A stretch of DNA of 64,000 bases from Bolinopsis microptera (lineage: Eukaryota; Ctenophora; Tentaculata; Lobata; Bolinopsidae): assembly GCF_026151205.1 (NCBI RefSeq), contig NC_087082.1:12263365-12327364 (forward strand). The letters are read 5' to 3'. Below, in pieces: positions 1 to 13,821 of this stretch (its first letter is position 1; the number at the start of each line of letters is the position of its first letter). Position numbers and translations under genes: made by a program. The notes under the pieces were generated by a model. That model had not been told where the DNA came from and did not search any database. It worked only from the letters and a program-made list of their open reading frames with translations.

Positions 1-1519
1 ACGTGGCGTTTTTTAGTTTGTTCTAGCGCCCAGATTCAATTAGAACAGATCCTGTATCGTACCCGTCTGCATAATTTCCGCATTCTTCATATCTTTGATC
101 CCATTCTGGGAATCTGGATGCCCTTTACTCGCTAGCCAGCTACATCAATGATCCAGTCCTCTCAACTTATACTAATTAGCCAAGTGAGGTGGTATGATGT
201 TACCCAGTTAAACTGCCTCAATCGAATGAGGCTATGATAAGTGTGTGTGTGTGTCACACTGTAGAACTATTATTCTGTTTACTTACTATTTGAGTTACTC
301 TGTAGCGTTTAGAGTGCAGTGTACTGTCGACGTGGTCTTGTTCAGGCGTTTAACTCTTTTATTTGTGTCCAACTATTGTTCGTAGCCCATCCCTTAGGTC
401 GCGAGATGGAGCACGAACCCAAAACTAAAAGTGTGAATTTAATTATCGGTTGTCGTAAGTGAAAGGTGAAACGTTAACGTTAACGTCTCACTTCTGTAAT
501 GAGATTGAAAGTCAATGAAATGATATGTTTGGAAATTCGATTATTTTGTTATTGTAGTTCAGCTGCGGTCGGGGTCTGATGAGGTTTGTTAGTGAATTTG
601 AGTGTTATTTTTGCAGAGCTGTTATAGCTGGAACATTTTGCAGATTTGCTTGAAGTTGCACATTTTGCCACGTTCTCTAAGACAGCCAACTATCGCAGCA
701 CACAGACATGTGCAGTTGTGTGTAAGCTTTAAACCAGTTCGGGTGAACTTCCAGCCCGGGTGCTGAACCACACAACACTGTTAGTTATAGTGGCGTGATG
801 CTGAGGTTGTAGTGCCCACGTATTCCAAGAGGGTCACGAGACACACTCTGGAGTGTCACGTGACCTACAGCTCACTACATTGTCCACAGTGCTCTGTGGT
901 ATCACTTGCGTTCTCTTTCCTCCACCTGTGCAGCAACCTCGTATCTCAAATTTCGCGTTCATTGTACAGTTTCGTTTGTTACTGGGCCACGGTTATGGTT
1001 AGTGTTACTTATACCCTTCAGTCTTCATAAGTTGAATAGAGTAGAGATATGTTAAAAAACCGATTAAGTCAGCACTTCTCTATCAGTCAATTTTCTGGAA
1101 TCAGTGGTTGAGTAGCTGCAGCAGAATCTGATTTCATGTATGCAAAATTTGTGTCATATTTTGCAATGCAGCGACAAAATACTTACATTTTTTTCCCGAT
1201 TTTACTGATCGGCCATCATGTTTGCAAAATTGACCTAATGTTGCAAAATATTAAAAATATTCGTGAACTAAAAATTCTTTAACTGGGATTTTGCGTTAAA
1301 TGTTAATGTTTTGTTCAAAAATAATTTAAAAATTGGATTATAAATTATTATTTATGTTTACAGTTTAATTTATTATATTGATAATTAATATTAATCTTAT
1401 TTCCACTGATCTGAGTTTGATTTTTAATTATTCGATTCTAATTCTTTGTGACAGTTAGCAGCTAGGTGGTAAAAGCTCCCGTCGGATCTTTGGACTGTAC
1501 CTTGTAACTTAACAGAATC
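1..1519. other. 5' flank of the PAPS synthetase gene, no gene seen
   Basis: No convincing exon is visible. The stretch holds a short GT microsatellite (241-254) and an imperfect 26-bp palindrome at 466-491 built on two GTTAAC units. Open frames here are short and look random. The proximal part presumably contains the promoter of the downstream gene, but no TATA or initiator motif stands out. Confidence 0.5.
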
Positions 1520-4500
1520 ATGCCGATGAATATTCACGACAACTCGTTCAACTCGGTAAGTGAAGTACGCGTTTTATCAAAATTTTCAAATCATCGTCAA
1601 ATTTCAATGAAGTTTAAACCACACTCATTTTCTATGATTATTTTATTTTCAAAAACTTCATCACAAGTTCACTGTTTCCCATTTAAATTTACTTAAAATC
1701 GATTTAAATTGTACTGCGCCGCGCGGCCTCAACTTAAAACTTGGAGCCGCGCGCTAACAAAATTAGTCGACTTCCAATCGAGCGCCCCACAATCTGATTT
1801 TAGCGCGTTCAGCACGATATAACCGGTGTTTCATGTTGTTTTTCAGGGCTTTACTTAAGTTGAAAAGATTAGCACTTTTGTTTTCTGTTTACTTATTTTC
1901 ATGACTCTGTTTAGCTAACTATTGAGCCATAGTGTTTGTACTAATATCATAGAAAACTTGAGTGCCTTAACGATTTTCATCCGGCCTGATATAATTCTAG
2001 GAATTGATTGAAAGAATGAATTTGACTGGGAATTAGGACTGCAATCAATTGAAACCTTTTCCCTATATTAATTTTGCCCTTAATCCTTCCTTTCTCATTG
2101 CAGAAAGACACATCAAAGTTTAGATCTACAAATTTATATAGTATAGCTTTTAACATATATAACATATATAATGTTTGCTACCCTGCCAAACGATAGAGAA
2201 TCTTCTTTAAGATACCGTTTTTGCTCTCAAAACTTGACTTACGTGATTGGCTTAATATTCTTATTCGACCAGAGATGTCAGGCTCTAACCGCCGTTCCAG
2301 GGACCCGGGCAATGATGATTATGTAGGTTCTATAACTTCACTCAGCCTTAATCACTCATCCACTGATTCCAATTTCATCACTGCAAGAATAGTGGGTATT
2401 TAAATTTTACTCTAAACCATCATAATCTACTATACAAAGATTGCAGCTAAACTCAGGACCACCAACACTACTAACACCCCCCCCTTTCAGAACGAGATCA
2501 AAGCAACAAACGTCCGGTATGAACATGGTACGGTCTCACGTACAAAGCGTGCTAAGGTCCTGGGAGCGGGTCAGTTCCGTGGTTGCACGGTCTGGTTCAC
2601 CGGACTGTCCGGCGCTGGCAAAACTACCATCTCTTTTGCTGTTGAAGAGTACCTCGTTATGAAGGGAATTGCTGCTTACAGGTTAGCACCATCAAACAAT
2701 TCTGTTGAGTACTTTCTATTGTTATTCATACAGCACCTGTACAATCTCAACTAAATATTAATGTTTCAAATTTACTCGTTCAACTCAATAAAAATATCCT
2801 CCCAACAGTTTGGATGGAGATAACTTAAGACATGGTTTGAACAAGAACCTTGGCTTTACTGCTCAAGACAGAGAAGAAAACATCCGTCGTGTTTCAGAGA
2901 CAGCTAAACTGTTTGCTGACAGTGGAAACATCTGCCTTACCTCCTTCATCAGCCCTTATCTCGCGGTCAGTTCCTTTGCTTTTATAGTTTGTAATGAAGA
3001 TTGTCATTTAAATCTCTTTATTTGAATACAATTTGCATTGTTATATATCATAAATGAAGAGGCCTTAAAACTAGCGGGCTGTGATGAATAGAGACTAGCC
3101 ACCCCTTGGCAACATTAAATATAGTGGCTCTGTTACATCGCTTCCTCAAATAATTTGCTATATAGTAGTGTTCAAAATACATATTATAACGATGTTCTAT
3201 TCAATTTTATTGCTATAGAATAAAGCAATTCAGCCGAACTATAAATCAGTAAATGTAAGCTTGTAGACATTATTTCGCTATTCCAAAAATTGTAACTTGA
3301 CTTGATTTTTTCACCGAGTACTCGATAATTTAGTACTGATTAAAAGGCCTTATATTCCACTGTCTCCCGAATTTTCCCTGTACAGTTCGGTGTAGCTGAA
3401 GTTGAAATGCGTTTTACAGCAGAAATAAATTATGACTGCCTCCTCCAAAATATTCGTCGCCTAAACTCGAAACCATTACAGCAAAGAGAGTTGGCAAGAA
3501 AACTGCACGAGGACGCAGGACTGAAGTTTATTGAGGTCCACGTGGCTACTCCTATCGAGATCTGTGAGAAGAGGGACGTCAAGGGACTTTACGAGAAGGC
3601 CAGAGCTGGAATAATCAAAGGTTTGTAAATTAAAAAGCTTACAGCATTTCTTAAGGCCACAGGGGGGGGGGGTCGAGGCCTCAAAAAATGCAAAAAAACA
3701 TTATGCTTTGAATCAATATATATTTTTGTGGTGGATACTTTGCCACCACTCATTTGTCTGTAGCTATTTTACTTTTTTTTATAAATGAGGTTAACCAATT
3801 TTCATTTAACCTCATTTTTTTGATAAATCGATAATGGAGGGCAGAAATATTGATGCCATTACAACTGAAAACTACGATAAGCTTTTTTAAAATTGTTTTT
3901 GTGTTATTTCAGCAGTTAAACTTTGAAAAATATACAAATAAAGGCAAAATTCTCAAAAATCACATAACATAAAAAACAGTTTTTTGCCTCTCCTGAAAAC
4001 CTCGAATTTTTGACTTCAAAATCTATCTTCTCCTAGAGTTTTTATCCATTTTACCTCAAATTTGGAACTTATGTTCCTGACATAAATTTAAAAGTTTGTT
4101 ATGTAACGATTGTTGTAATTTTGCTCCTAACTCTTTTTATGAGGTTAACCATTTTAAATTTTGTAACCCGCACTCATGGTTAACCTCATATCTCAGCTTT
4201 GGAGCAAGATATCATAAATCGTTACATAACAAAAACTCAAAATACCTTGAAGAACATTGTTGCCAAGTTACAAGGTTCTAAGTCATAAACTGAAAAAGAA
4301 GATAGATTTTGAACACGATTTCATTTAAAGTTTTCATTTACAATAGAATTACAGGTAAACCTCAAAATTCAACGCGCGATATCTTCAAATAGGAAACTTT
4401 GTTTTCGGTAAGGACAAAAGCATTTGAAAATTTAGATCGAGCTCTACAACATATCTCAAAATCTCAAAATCGACCTCGGACCCCCCCCCTGTGGCCTTAA

Positions 4501-7500
4501 CAATTCAGCTTATTTGATATGCTGGAATGCGCCCACATCTACATCTGTGTTCATCTCGTGTCCACTGTCTGTTTCACTATGTTTCTCCAACTCAGCAACC
4601 GGCCTCCCCACCATTGGTCAAGTATTCTGATGATAAAATAATAAAAACTTGTCTAGTTTATAAAGTTATAAGTTATTTCAGACCATCTTTCTCTCCGTTT
4701 AATACACAGTTTACTTCCCCAAAAATATAAAGATGCACAATATTTACACGATAAATTCTAGACAAATCCTTGCACTTTATCTGCACCGCTGGTGATTAAA
4801 TGATCTAGCTAATTCCCTCAAAGAGACTGGAGGGTACGCCATTAATTATCAGCCTCATTGCTATCTACTATCTACTTTATCAAGTACTGTTGCCACGTTA
4901 TCTGCAATATCTGCCTGATTGCTAGCTATGTACGTTATAAATAGTATTTATTGCATTGTTAGCTCTGCCACGTGTTCACCATGTCTGCACTGTACTAAAT
5001 ATTATATTCCTTACCTCCGATACCTCCGATACCTGGCTCCCTAACTGGAATGTACAACTTGGTTGTAAGTATGACTACGGGTATAATGACACGATTCAAG
5101 TTTCAAAGGTTTCTCTCCATTACTTGGTTACATAGTGTGATGACATAGTGGTCACATGACGGTCACATGGTCACATCCCCTACACTCCCCACTGCTCATT
5201 GCTAGAGAGTGTTTACTGTTTGTGCGAGTCTGTGTGTTTGTGTGAGCTGTGTGTCAGTGTGTGTGCGAGTTTGTGTGAGCTGTGTGTCAGTGTGTGTGCG
5301 AGTTTGTGTGAGCTGTGTGTCAGTGTGTGTGTGTGCGAGTTTGTGTGAGCTGTGAGTCAGTGTGTGTGTGCGAGTTTGTTTGAGCTGTGAGTGTGCGAGT
5401 TCTCCCCTCATGTGATAGTGTCACGTTCGATAGTTTTAGTGAACATAACTACCAACATCTCACAGAACCGTGTGTCGTGTACCCACAGCTACCGTAAAAC
5501 CAGATGTGGAACTAGTAAAATGAAAGTTAAATTTTTTGATTCCTGTTACCTGTGCAGAATATATTTGAATTGTACAATGCAGTGTACATTGCAGTACATT
5601 GTACAAGAGGGTACAATAACCCTCTTGCAAACCCAATACATGGTCTCAGTATAGCTACTAGCTATAATAGTTAGCCAGGGTTTCAACCAAGCTCAAACGA
5701 TCGTCTATAATATCCAATATTTTTAATGTCAACGTGGCAGAAATTTAACCAAATCAATATTTCGATGAAGTCTAACCCCACACCCATTTTGCATTGTCTA
5801 TTGTAAGTAATAATTTGAGAACACAGAGCATTGTACACGTGTCAGTGCAGTCTGCAGAATAGTTACTGTGCAGATCAAACTAACAGATTGTTCTCGTAAA
5901 TAAGGTGGAAGGACGTGTCATTTCACAGTGCTTTGTACACAGAATACATCATGTCAGTACACAGCAACAGGGGAGGATGAGTTGGTAGATTTGTTATTAG
6001 TTAAGTAAACAAGTCCCACACAGTCACCTCTCTCGCCTCTCTCTCTTTGAAATTTAACTCAACCAATCAGTGCGGTTTAATATAGGAGTTCTAGATATCT
6101 CGGCTCGGATTTAATCTAATTTACATATCCTCAGTTTAGATTTTATTTCACCCAATCAGTATTAACATTCCTAATAATTGCATCACGAAATGTTTGAGTA
6201 CACTACTCTCCATCTCATTAAATCACGTACAGTATTATCTTCAAGTAGTCTGAAATTGTACAATTTCTATACAATTTATCCAAAGCAGTACACCCAATCT
6301 TGGTTAAAAGCCTGCAACATGATCTGGAATAATATCTTGGCTCGGTTGTATGTTATCTCCGTACAAGTAATACATTTTGTATGGTACTGTGACAGACAGA
6401 GAGATAGAGTAAATCTCATTACCTAGAAGATTCGATTTCATGCAATCAACAGAATCTTCCTAATCACTTTTAATTTTCTGTTATTGAATTACAACATCAA
6501 ATGATTAATGTTCACGAGTCTCGGCAGTTTTCATTATAAAGATTCTCATGAGTTCACGAAAATTGCACTTTTACGGTTCCTAACTGTCAATACGTGCTAA
6601 ATTTAACTGTAGATAATGTTGTAAGGCCTAAGGGTTGTTACTTCCGATGTGCATGAACACATTTCTTTGCCTGTTCATTGTACAAGGTAATGAAAGATGA
6701 AGCTTAAAATGTGTGGTGGGTGCGGTGTGTGATACACCGAGTATTGGTGATATGAGATTATACTATTACCTAACTATAGCATCACTAGCTATATCATGTC
6801 AGTTGTGGAACAGTTATGGAATCATTCGCCAGAATAGTTCGTATCAGTCAGTTTTAGAAGGGATAATTTATTGTAATCCGTTTGAAAGTGAATAAAGATA
6901 ACAAACCCACAATTGATGCCTTCACTCGCCTCTAACTTGGGAGAATAGCATATTATAACACGGTAGAACAGTCTGCATAGTAAGACACTCCCAGGTTTTG
7001 AGCGACCAAGTTTCCTATCGTGACTGAGTCTCTATCAGCCTACGTGAGGTGCTATCTGAACTCCACAATACAGCAACTATTCGGCTTCAGCTGGAACTTC
7101 CTCCTATTTCCCGTCGTAAAGACTGAGTTTAACGAACTGCTCACTCCAACTCTCCTCTTAAGAGACTGTCTTCATGGCCTGGCTAACCTGGTCCTCGGTA
7201 ACTGACAGCCCCTCTCCTCCGTTTCTCTATCTTCTCATTTCTGAGTGTTACCTTCTCTAGCTGCTCCAGTTTGATTTCTCTTCTCTTCTGAGCATCTTCA
7301 ACCCTTAGTCTTCTGAGTGTGGTACTTATTGTAATCGGTAAATTTTCATCTTTTAATGTATGTTTCTTGAGATACGTAGCTTTACTACCGGAATTTTAGG
7401 GATTTCACTGAGTTTCAGCAAATAATATATCTAACTACTTTATTTCAATCTAACCGGTTTATTTTTCAGGATTCACAGGTATTGATGATCCGTATGAGGC

Positions 7501-10500
7501 CCCAGTCAGTCCAGATATTGTTTTATGTTCTGACAAGGATAATATCCACAGTATCAACGATTGTGTCCAACAAGTCGTGTCTTTCCTTCAGAAAAACGTG
7601 AGTATTGACTAAACTTTACAACAAAAGTTCCCATTTAAATTTTAACACGTGGCTGAATCTGACTAAAACTATAAATTGTGGTGAACAAAGAGCCCTTTAC
7701 CCGGCCACCTCGCCTTTTGTCAGACAGTGAATAGGAGACATGCAGTGATGATGTACATTTGGTTACACGTATGTGACAATGACGTCACGTTATGACTTGA
7801 CCGCGCGCGCGGTGTGTTTCTGTCATAAAAACAAAATTTTCCGCCCCTCACTGTGATAGTAGCAGCCGCGCGCGCACGAGCGATGGACCTGTTTAAATTT
7901 TACTCAATGCTATACAAATATAGGATGCAATCAGGAATGTATAATAATAATTAAACGATTTTAGTCCCCTCTAGCGTTAAACAGGCAATATTACAGGACA
8001 TCGTGCCATTTGATTGCGTGGATACAGTGAGGGAGCTGTTTGTTCCAGGACACAAGGTCGATGAGCTGAGACAGGAAGCCGAGACTCTCCCCCAACTGGA
8101 GGTCACCAAACTTGACACACAGTGGATTCAGGTGCGAATCTTTCATTGTACTCTTATTATTTCAGGCTTATATATAGTCTGTTTATTTTTCATCTACTAA
8201 TCAAGTCTGCTTTGCAATTATCATTTCAGAACTTTATTTTGTAAATCTTTATTTGATTAATTTCTCAGGTTTTGTCCGAGGGATGGGCAACTCCTCTCCG
8301 AGGGTTCATGAGGGAGACGGAATATCTCCAGACTCTTCACTTTAACAACATCAAATCAGTAGACGGAAGCAGTAACCAGTCAGTACCTATCGTTCTTCCT
8401 ATCTCTGTCGAGGACAAGGACCGGTATGTAGTGGAATACTTCGCAGTGATAATTTAATATCAAGTAGTTGTGTAATGAATGGAATTTGTGTTGTGTTAAC
8501 AAACATATTTAATATATTTAAATTTCCTTTCAATCTTTTTGTCATATGATAAGACTTTCAAAAATAAACCATAATTCGTGGGCTGGTTTTACTCCTATCT
8601 CTGTTAGATCAGCTAATCTTTTCACTAAAATAATTACTAATTTAAACCCAAGTTTTGATCTACCATGACGTGCACCTCATGGCTCACGACACAACGTGCA
8701 CACTGCACACGTAATATCACAATAATTGTGTGCTCATGAGAGTGTGTTATATTGACACGTGTAGTACACACACTCCCTCATGGGGAGGTGGGTCGCCTCC
8801 GCTCCCTCGCACACATTTGAAAGTTCACTCACGGTTATCAGTTACGTCATAAAGGGGAGAAATTATAATTCCAGGAGATGTGCAAAATGTATTATTAAGG
8901 AATATGCTAGAATGTTCTGGTGGAAGGATTTAGGTGAACTGGATCATCTGGTTTCTGTAGAAAAGTATGGAAATGGCTGTAACATAAGTTTGCTGCTTAT
9001 TTTTCTGTAGTTTAACGATATTTATCATCATTACAGTCTGAAAGAAGAGAAGTCAGTAGCTCTGCGATACAACGGTAAGATCGTCGCCGTGGTCAGAGAA
9101 CCGGAGACATACGAGATGAGGAAAGAGGAGAGATGTGCCAGACAGTGGGGAATTGTCCACAAGGAGCATCCTTATCAACAGGTATAGTGTGTACTCTAAT
9201 TGGGGGGTGGGTTGAATATTATATTGTCGTTGAGTCTCAAATATGGTTATCGTTTAGATATAATTGTTCGAGTCTGGACTGTAATCAACTTCGAATGTTT
9301 ACCGATTGGAGTTTTGATCCTGAGAAATATATCATTTTCAAAAGTGAGTCCACGTTGTACATAGTGAAATTTGAACTGTCAACTGTGAAACGTAAGGTAG
9401 CAGCCTGTTTACATTTTAATAAAATGCCAACATAATATATGCATAGTAACATATAACACGTTGTCGAGACTGTAGGTCAGGTTTAGTACATCCGGCGCAA
9501 GCACAATACACCCCTTCCTCCAATCCCTGCACGAGTATGCACCCACGTGAGCTGAGCTTCCCAAGTCACGTGGCTGATTCTGACCAATAAGTGCAGAGAT
9601 TTGCCTGCCCTTTTTGTAGTGTGGGTGTGAGTATGACCAGTGTGTACCCGTGTAGAGGTTAGAACCATGGTTGTGAGCCAATAACTTTAGTTCATTGGAC
9701 GTGGATACGTACACGTGGCAACTTTTGCATTCAGGATCATCCACCGTCAGAATTCTAAAGGAACAACGGTGGGAGCGGGTGTGAATTAGAAACAGGAGCT
9801 CGCTAAATTTATATTTTTAAACTCAACTTTAAAACGACATCAAGAAAGTCCTAACTAACATTTAACTAACATTAAACTAACATTTCTGCAGCTGATCTGG
9901 GAATCTGGTGACTGGTGTCTTGGTGGTGATCTGGAAGTTCTCGAGAGGATCAAGTGGGAAGATGGCCTGGACCAATACAGACTTACTCCTAACCAACTGA
10001 GAGCCGAGTTCAAGAAGAGGAAAGCTGATGCAGTGTTCGCCTTCCAGCTGAGGAACCCCATCCATAATGGACACGCTCTCCTCATGGCTGATACCAGGAA
10101 GAGACTGTTAGAGAGAGGTTACTCGGTGAGTGGGGACCTCTGTTAGCTGACTATTTGTTCATTGTAAACAAGGGGACGATTTGAATTATAGGCCGAACAC
10201 TTATTTTAAATATGAACTTTAACACTTTGTACCACATCCACTAACTACCCCCTCTATCCCAGAACCCCGTCCTGCTGCTGCATCCTCTTGGAGGGTTCAC
10301 CAAGAACGATGATGTGCCCCTGAATGTGAGGATTGAGCAGCATCACGCTGTTATGAAGGAGGGAGTTCTGGACCCTGACTCCACTGTCATGGCCATCTTC
10401 CCTAGCCCCATGATGTACGCTGGCCCTACTGAGGTCCAGTGGCACGCCAAGGTCGGTCAAGCTTGATACTTTGATAGAACCGAGTTTTAATTCATTGACA

Positions 10501-11089
10501 GAAATTCTACAGATCATCACAAATTTGAATAGTAACCTTATACTTCAACAATTTTTGAAGTTTTTAAAATTTCTCTGACCACCTATCTCTGCAGGCTCGT
10601 ATTGCAGCTGGTGCAACTTACTACATTGTCGGTAGAGATCCGGCTGGTATGAAACACCCCGGTCACGGAGACGACATCTACGAGCACACACACGGACGAA
10701 AGGTAACTCATTCATTATATTTAATTAGATTTTTTAGATATCTTGAAACATATATCTTCTCAAACTCATTTATCAGATGATGGCCGATGGGGAAAATGGA
10801 ATTGTAAAACTCGACATCTTCTAACATTCCTCCCGCCCAGGTCCTGACCATGGCCCCCGGCCTTGGACAACTCACCATCATCCCCTTTGTTGTGGCCGCC
10901 TACGACAAGACAAAGTGTCAGATGGCATTCTACGACTCTTCCCGGCACGAGGACTTCCTGTTCATTTCCGGCTCCAAGATGCGACAACTCGCTCGTGACG
11001 GAGAGGAACCCCCTCCCGGCTTCATGGCTCCCAGCGCTTGGGAAATCATGTCTTCCTTCTACAAAAACAAAGCAAAGATGCAGTCATAA
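1520..11089 (+). CDS. PAPSS: Bifunctional PAPS synthetase (APS kinase + ATP sulfurylase), 12 coding exons
   Basis: The enzyme makes PAPS, the universal sulfate donor, in two steps: ATP sulfurylase forms APS and APS kinase phosphorylates it. Coding exons: 1520-1555, 2491-2681, 2809-2965, 3482-3620, 7470-7597, 7997-8131, 8269-8423, 9037-9181, 9892-10125, 10263-10451, 10595-10702 and 10841-11089. All have GT-AG borders and phases agree, giving 621 aa, close to the roughly 620 aa of animal PAPSS. The N-terminal kinase shows the P-loop GLSGAGKT, the LDGDN motif with GLNKNLGF, and the [13 protein letters not shown] segment. The C-terminal sulfurylase shows [14 protein letters not shown], with the HNGH nucleotide-binding motif, and GRDPAGM. 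The kinase-sulfurylase fusion order is the animal one. Intron 4 (3621-7469) is by far the longest and carries a foldback element and a GT-rich minisatellite. An alternative first exon lies at 2275-2322. No broken or missing catalytic motif was seen. Confidence 0.96.
2275..2322 (+). other. Candidate alternative first coding exon of PAPSS
   Basis: An ATG at 2275 opens 16 codons (starting [12 protein letters not shown]) that end in phase 0 before a GTAGGT donor at 2323. The exon at 1520-1555 also ends in phase 0, before GTAAGT, so either can join directly to the exon at 2491. Using both in series fails: reading 2273 onward in the frame set by the first exon makes the downstream join out of frame. 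This suggests alternative promoters giving two different short N termini. Inferred from frame and splice signals only. Confidence 0.5.
3655..4496. mobile_element. Foldback DNA element with TTAA target site, non-autonomous
   Basis: The left end reads GGCCACAG followed by an 11-base G run (3662-3672) and TCGAGG; the right end is its inverse, with a C run at 4481-4489 and CTGTGGCC. Both ends are directly flanked by TTAA (3651-3654 and 4497-4500), the target duplication used by piggyBac and Kolobok transposons. Inner segments are also inverted: TCAAAATCTATCTTC near 4015 pairs with its inverse near 4300, and GTTATGTAACGATT near 4097 with its inverse near 4215. Much of the 842 bp could therefore fold on itself. 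There is no transposase frame. It sits in PAPSS intron 4. Confidence 0.75.
5219..5402. repeat. GT-rich minisatellite
   Basis: Imperfect tandem units of about 34-38 bp, each containing GTGCGAGTTTGTGTGAGCTG followed by a GT-rich stretch, about five copies. The minus-strand open frame through it (rich in Thr, His and Gln) is a by-product of the repeat. Located in PAPSS intron 4. Confidence 0.85.
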
Positions 11090-11238
11090 GTCGTGGGAGA
11101 GACTAGATTTGCAAGTTCCCCAGTGAGAGACTATTTGATTTATTTTATTCCTATTCTGATTAAAAACAGTTACTGTAGACATAATGTTGATGACCGATTT
11201 TTAGACGATAAAACCTCTTTATTCTGTACAGTAAAACT

Positions 11239-11244
11239 AATAAA
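11239..11244 (+). promoter_or_regulatory. Poly(A) signal of the PAPSS gene
   Basis: AATAAA 150 bp past the PAPSS stop codon, in an AT-rich 3' UTR. Assigned by position; the actual cleavage site is not visible. Confidence 0.5.
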
Positions 11245-11679
11245 ATAAGTGATGTAGACAACTGTGTTAAATATAGTAAATTAAAATTATTTTGGATTTT
11301 GTAAAAACAATCTCCCTGAAGTTATTTTCGCAGTTAAATTAACTTGTTGTGGTTAAATTTAAGGGACACATATATATGGTTATTTTATCTTGTTATTGGT
11401 AATGAAGTACTTATCTATTTTAATCCCTTAATAAACAATTATGGAGTTTATTACAATTACATGGTACAGTTTCAAATTTATCAAATTCTTAATAATAATA
11501 TACTTATATAAATAGATTAAATTTAAATGTTTTTTCTTTGAATGCCCAATTCTGACTTGCATCATCCGCTATAGATATTAATCTAATTAATGCTTATTGT
11601 TAGGGAGATATAATATATTTATTTTATTTATGATATATTTTAATTTGGGCCTCTTTTTCGCGTTGAGCGCTAGGGTTAT

Positions 11680-11772
11680 CTTTTTTCTGCATTTTGCTGG
11701 GGTTTTGTCGCTATTTTTCCACATTTTGCTGGGGTTTTGTCGCATTTCATCCACATTTTGCTGATTTTTTTC
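11680..11772. repeat. Short imperfect minisatellite
   Basis: Three imperfect copies of a unit around CATTTTGCTGGGGTTTTGTC, each about 36-38 bp, the last truncated. No coding meaning seen. Confidence 0.7.
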
Positions 11773-13734
11773 GCATTTCCCTGTTCCTCTCCAGAACATC
11801 TGAATTGAGTTTCCCCTCTGCCTTGGACCGGGGTTCTAAGCATGTTTGATATATGATAGAAATAATGAATTTGTCATGGAAAGAGGTTGAAGTCCATGTC
11901 AACAAGCTTTGCGTTTCATTTATATATGTCATCTGAAAAATAATTATTAATCATTATTAATGTTATGGACTTGGCTGTCCAGCTTTAGGGTATAACGTTG
12001 ATTGATTCAACTGTTCTTGAGAAAACGAACGGAATTGTATCTAGATAATTTCAGTTAATTGAATTTCTGTAAAAATGAAACACGTCATGAAGCATGACAC
12101 GTCACAAACTAAAAACTAGCTAATCAGTATTGGAATGCCAACTATGTAAATTGTAGGAGGATCCCATCCCAACCTGTCTACAACTGTAGTCCTAGTAATA
12201 TAAATGTTCCTGTCCTCTCCACACCATGTCCTAGTTTTAGATCTAATTTCCGTGGAACTAGTCCTGGGATCCCCTTCCAGTTGACCTTGTTAAATTTGTC
12301 GTAGTAGATTGAACACGTCTCTGTTTATTGGCAGATTGCTTTATAACTCTCCAATGACCCTCTCTCTCCTTGTCAAATGTCTGAACTGTCCTACAGCTGT
12401 TACCCGACTGTCTACGTTTTCAATAAAACGAGGTTTAGCACGTGGTTAACGCCCTCTCATCAAGATGTTTGGCACCTCATGTCATAACAACTTGTATTAA
12501 TTTGTTCGTCTGGTTTCAACTTCTGCGGCGGCATTTCTCATAATTTTTAATGAAATTACATGTCATGGTACGGGAAATCGAGCAATCCATGACATGATAT
12601 TGTGTCATGTTAATTGCAAAATAATACAAAAAAGGCTGCAAATTAAACACGATTGCGTACCCTCCTTAATCCTTATCTGAATGGTCCCTCTCATTTGCTT
12701 TGTAAGGAAGTTCACGTTGCTATTTATACTTTCTAAAAAATTGAGAATTTTGCCTCATCAACCAAAAGTACTCCTGTGTGTACATTGTTATCCTTATTAT
12801 CATTACTGCAATTATAATATTTATTGGCGTACGTTTAAAGAATGGTATCGGAAATTATTTCGAGAGATATTTCTCTCCGATGGCGATATGATACAATTAC
12901 AACACTTTCACCATTGCCAGTAATTGTATTTTCATTTGTCACTCGATCTTTTGAGGTATTCAATTAAAACCCAATTATGATTTTTGATTTCTCATTTCCT
13001 GCATTAACCTATTTTATGTTGTTGTTAGTAGTAGTACGCACCGACGTACGTGGTACGACAGGCTCAATTTTCAGTATTAATCCAATCTGAAATAGTATTT
13101 GATGCGTAAACTGTATTCGAGTTTGACTTGTTTTTCTCGCTCTCAGTCTCGCAGTTTACTTTTTATAAAGTAAATAAATCTTTGTTTTTGCATGTTTTAT
13201 TTGCATCTTCAAACGCAATTATGACGGAATTGGCTTGGCATTAATCAAGCTAAGTTGATGTACAAAATTAGATTAATTGGTTTCTAATTATACTAATTGG
13301 ATACTAATTATATCAATTGGTTACTGAAGCTGTCCACAATAAGTTTTTTCCACAATGCTGTATTCCTTGATCGGTATTGGGCCATGTCTAACATTTATGA
13401 TATTAATAGCAAATAGGAAATTATCCACCTTACTGAACCATGAACGTACTAGTTTTATTTTTCTGTGAGAATATCGTAATAGCTTGAGTAGCTTTTGTTG
13501 AGGTGCCCCGGAATAGTGATATTATTATTAAACGATTCGTTATATTTTGGTCGACACTTGTTAACTTAGTGCACAATATAGCAAGTTATTAAATTGGATT
13601 GTGGATGTGTTTTTTGTTGTTTTTTTGTTGTTGTTTTGTTGTTGCCAGGTTGCCTCCTCAAAAGGTGAATAGTTAAACACGACAATATTAAACAGTTATT
13701 CTTACGAAAAGGCTTTGCGTTATCTTGTTACTAA

Positions 13735-13821
13735 CAGACGATGCAAATCATTATTTCTGCGTAACACTAACACTAACTAGCTATTAGCGTTATCCAAAAA
13801 TGATTTGCATCGCGTCGTCTG
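13735..13821. repeat. 87-bp foldback with octamer-containing arms
   Basis: The arm CAGACGATGCAAATCATT is matched by its inverse, AATGATTTGCATCG...CGTCTG, with a 5-bp insertion (GCGAC-like) in the right arm. The arms include the octamer ATGCAAAT. The spacer is about 45 bp. It could be a small MITE remnant or a chance-maintained hairpin; no target duplication is clear. Confidence 0.55.

Noticed and set aside
9409-9744. 111-codon minus-strand frame in a PAPSS intron
   Set aside because: No recognisable motif, and a second overlapping frame is equally open; treated as chance.
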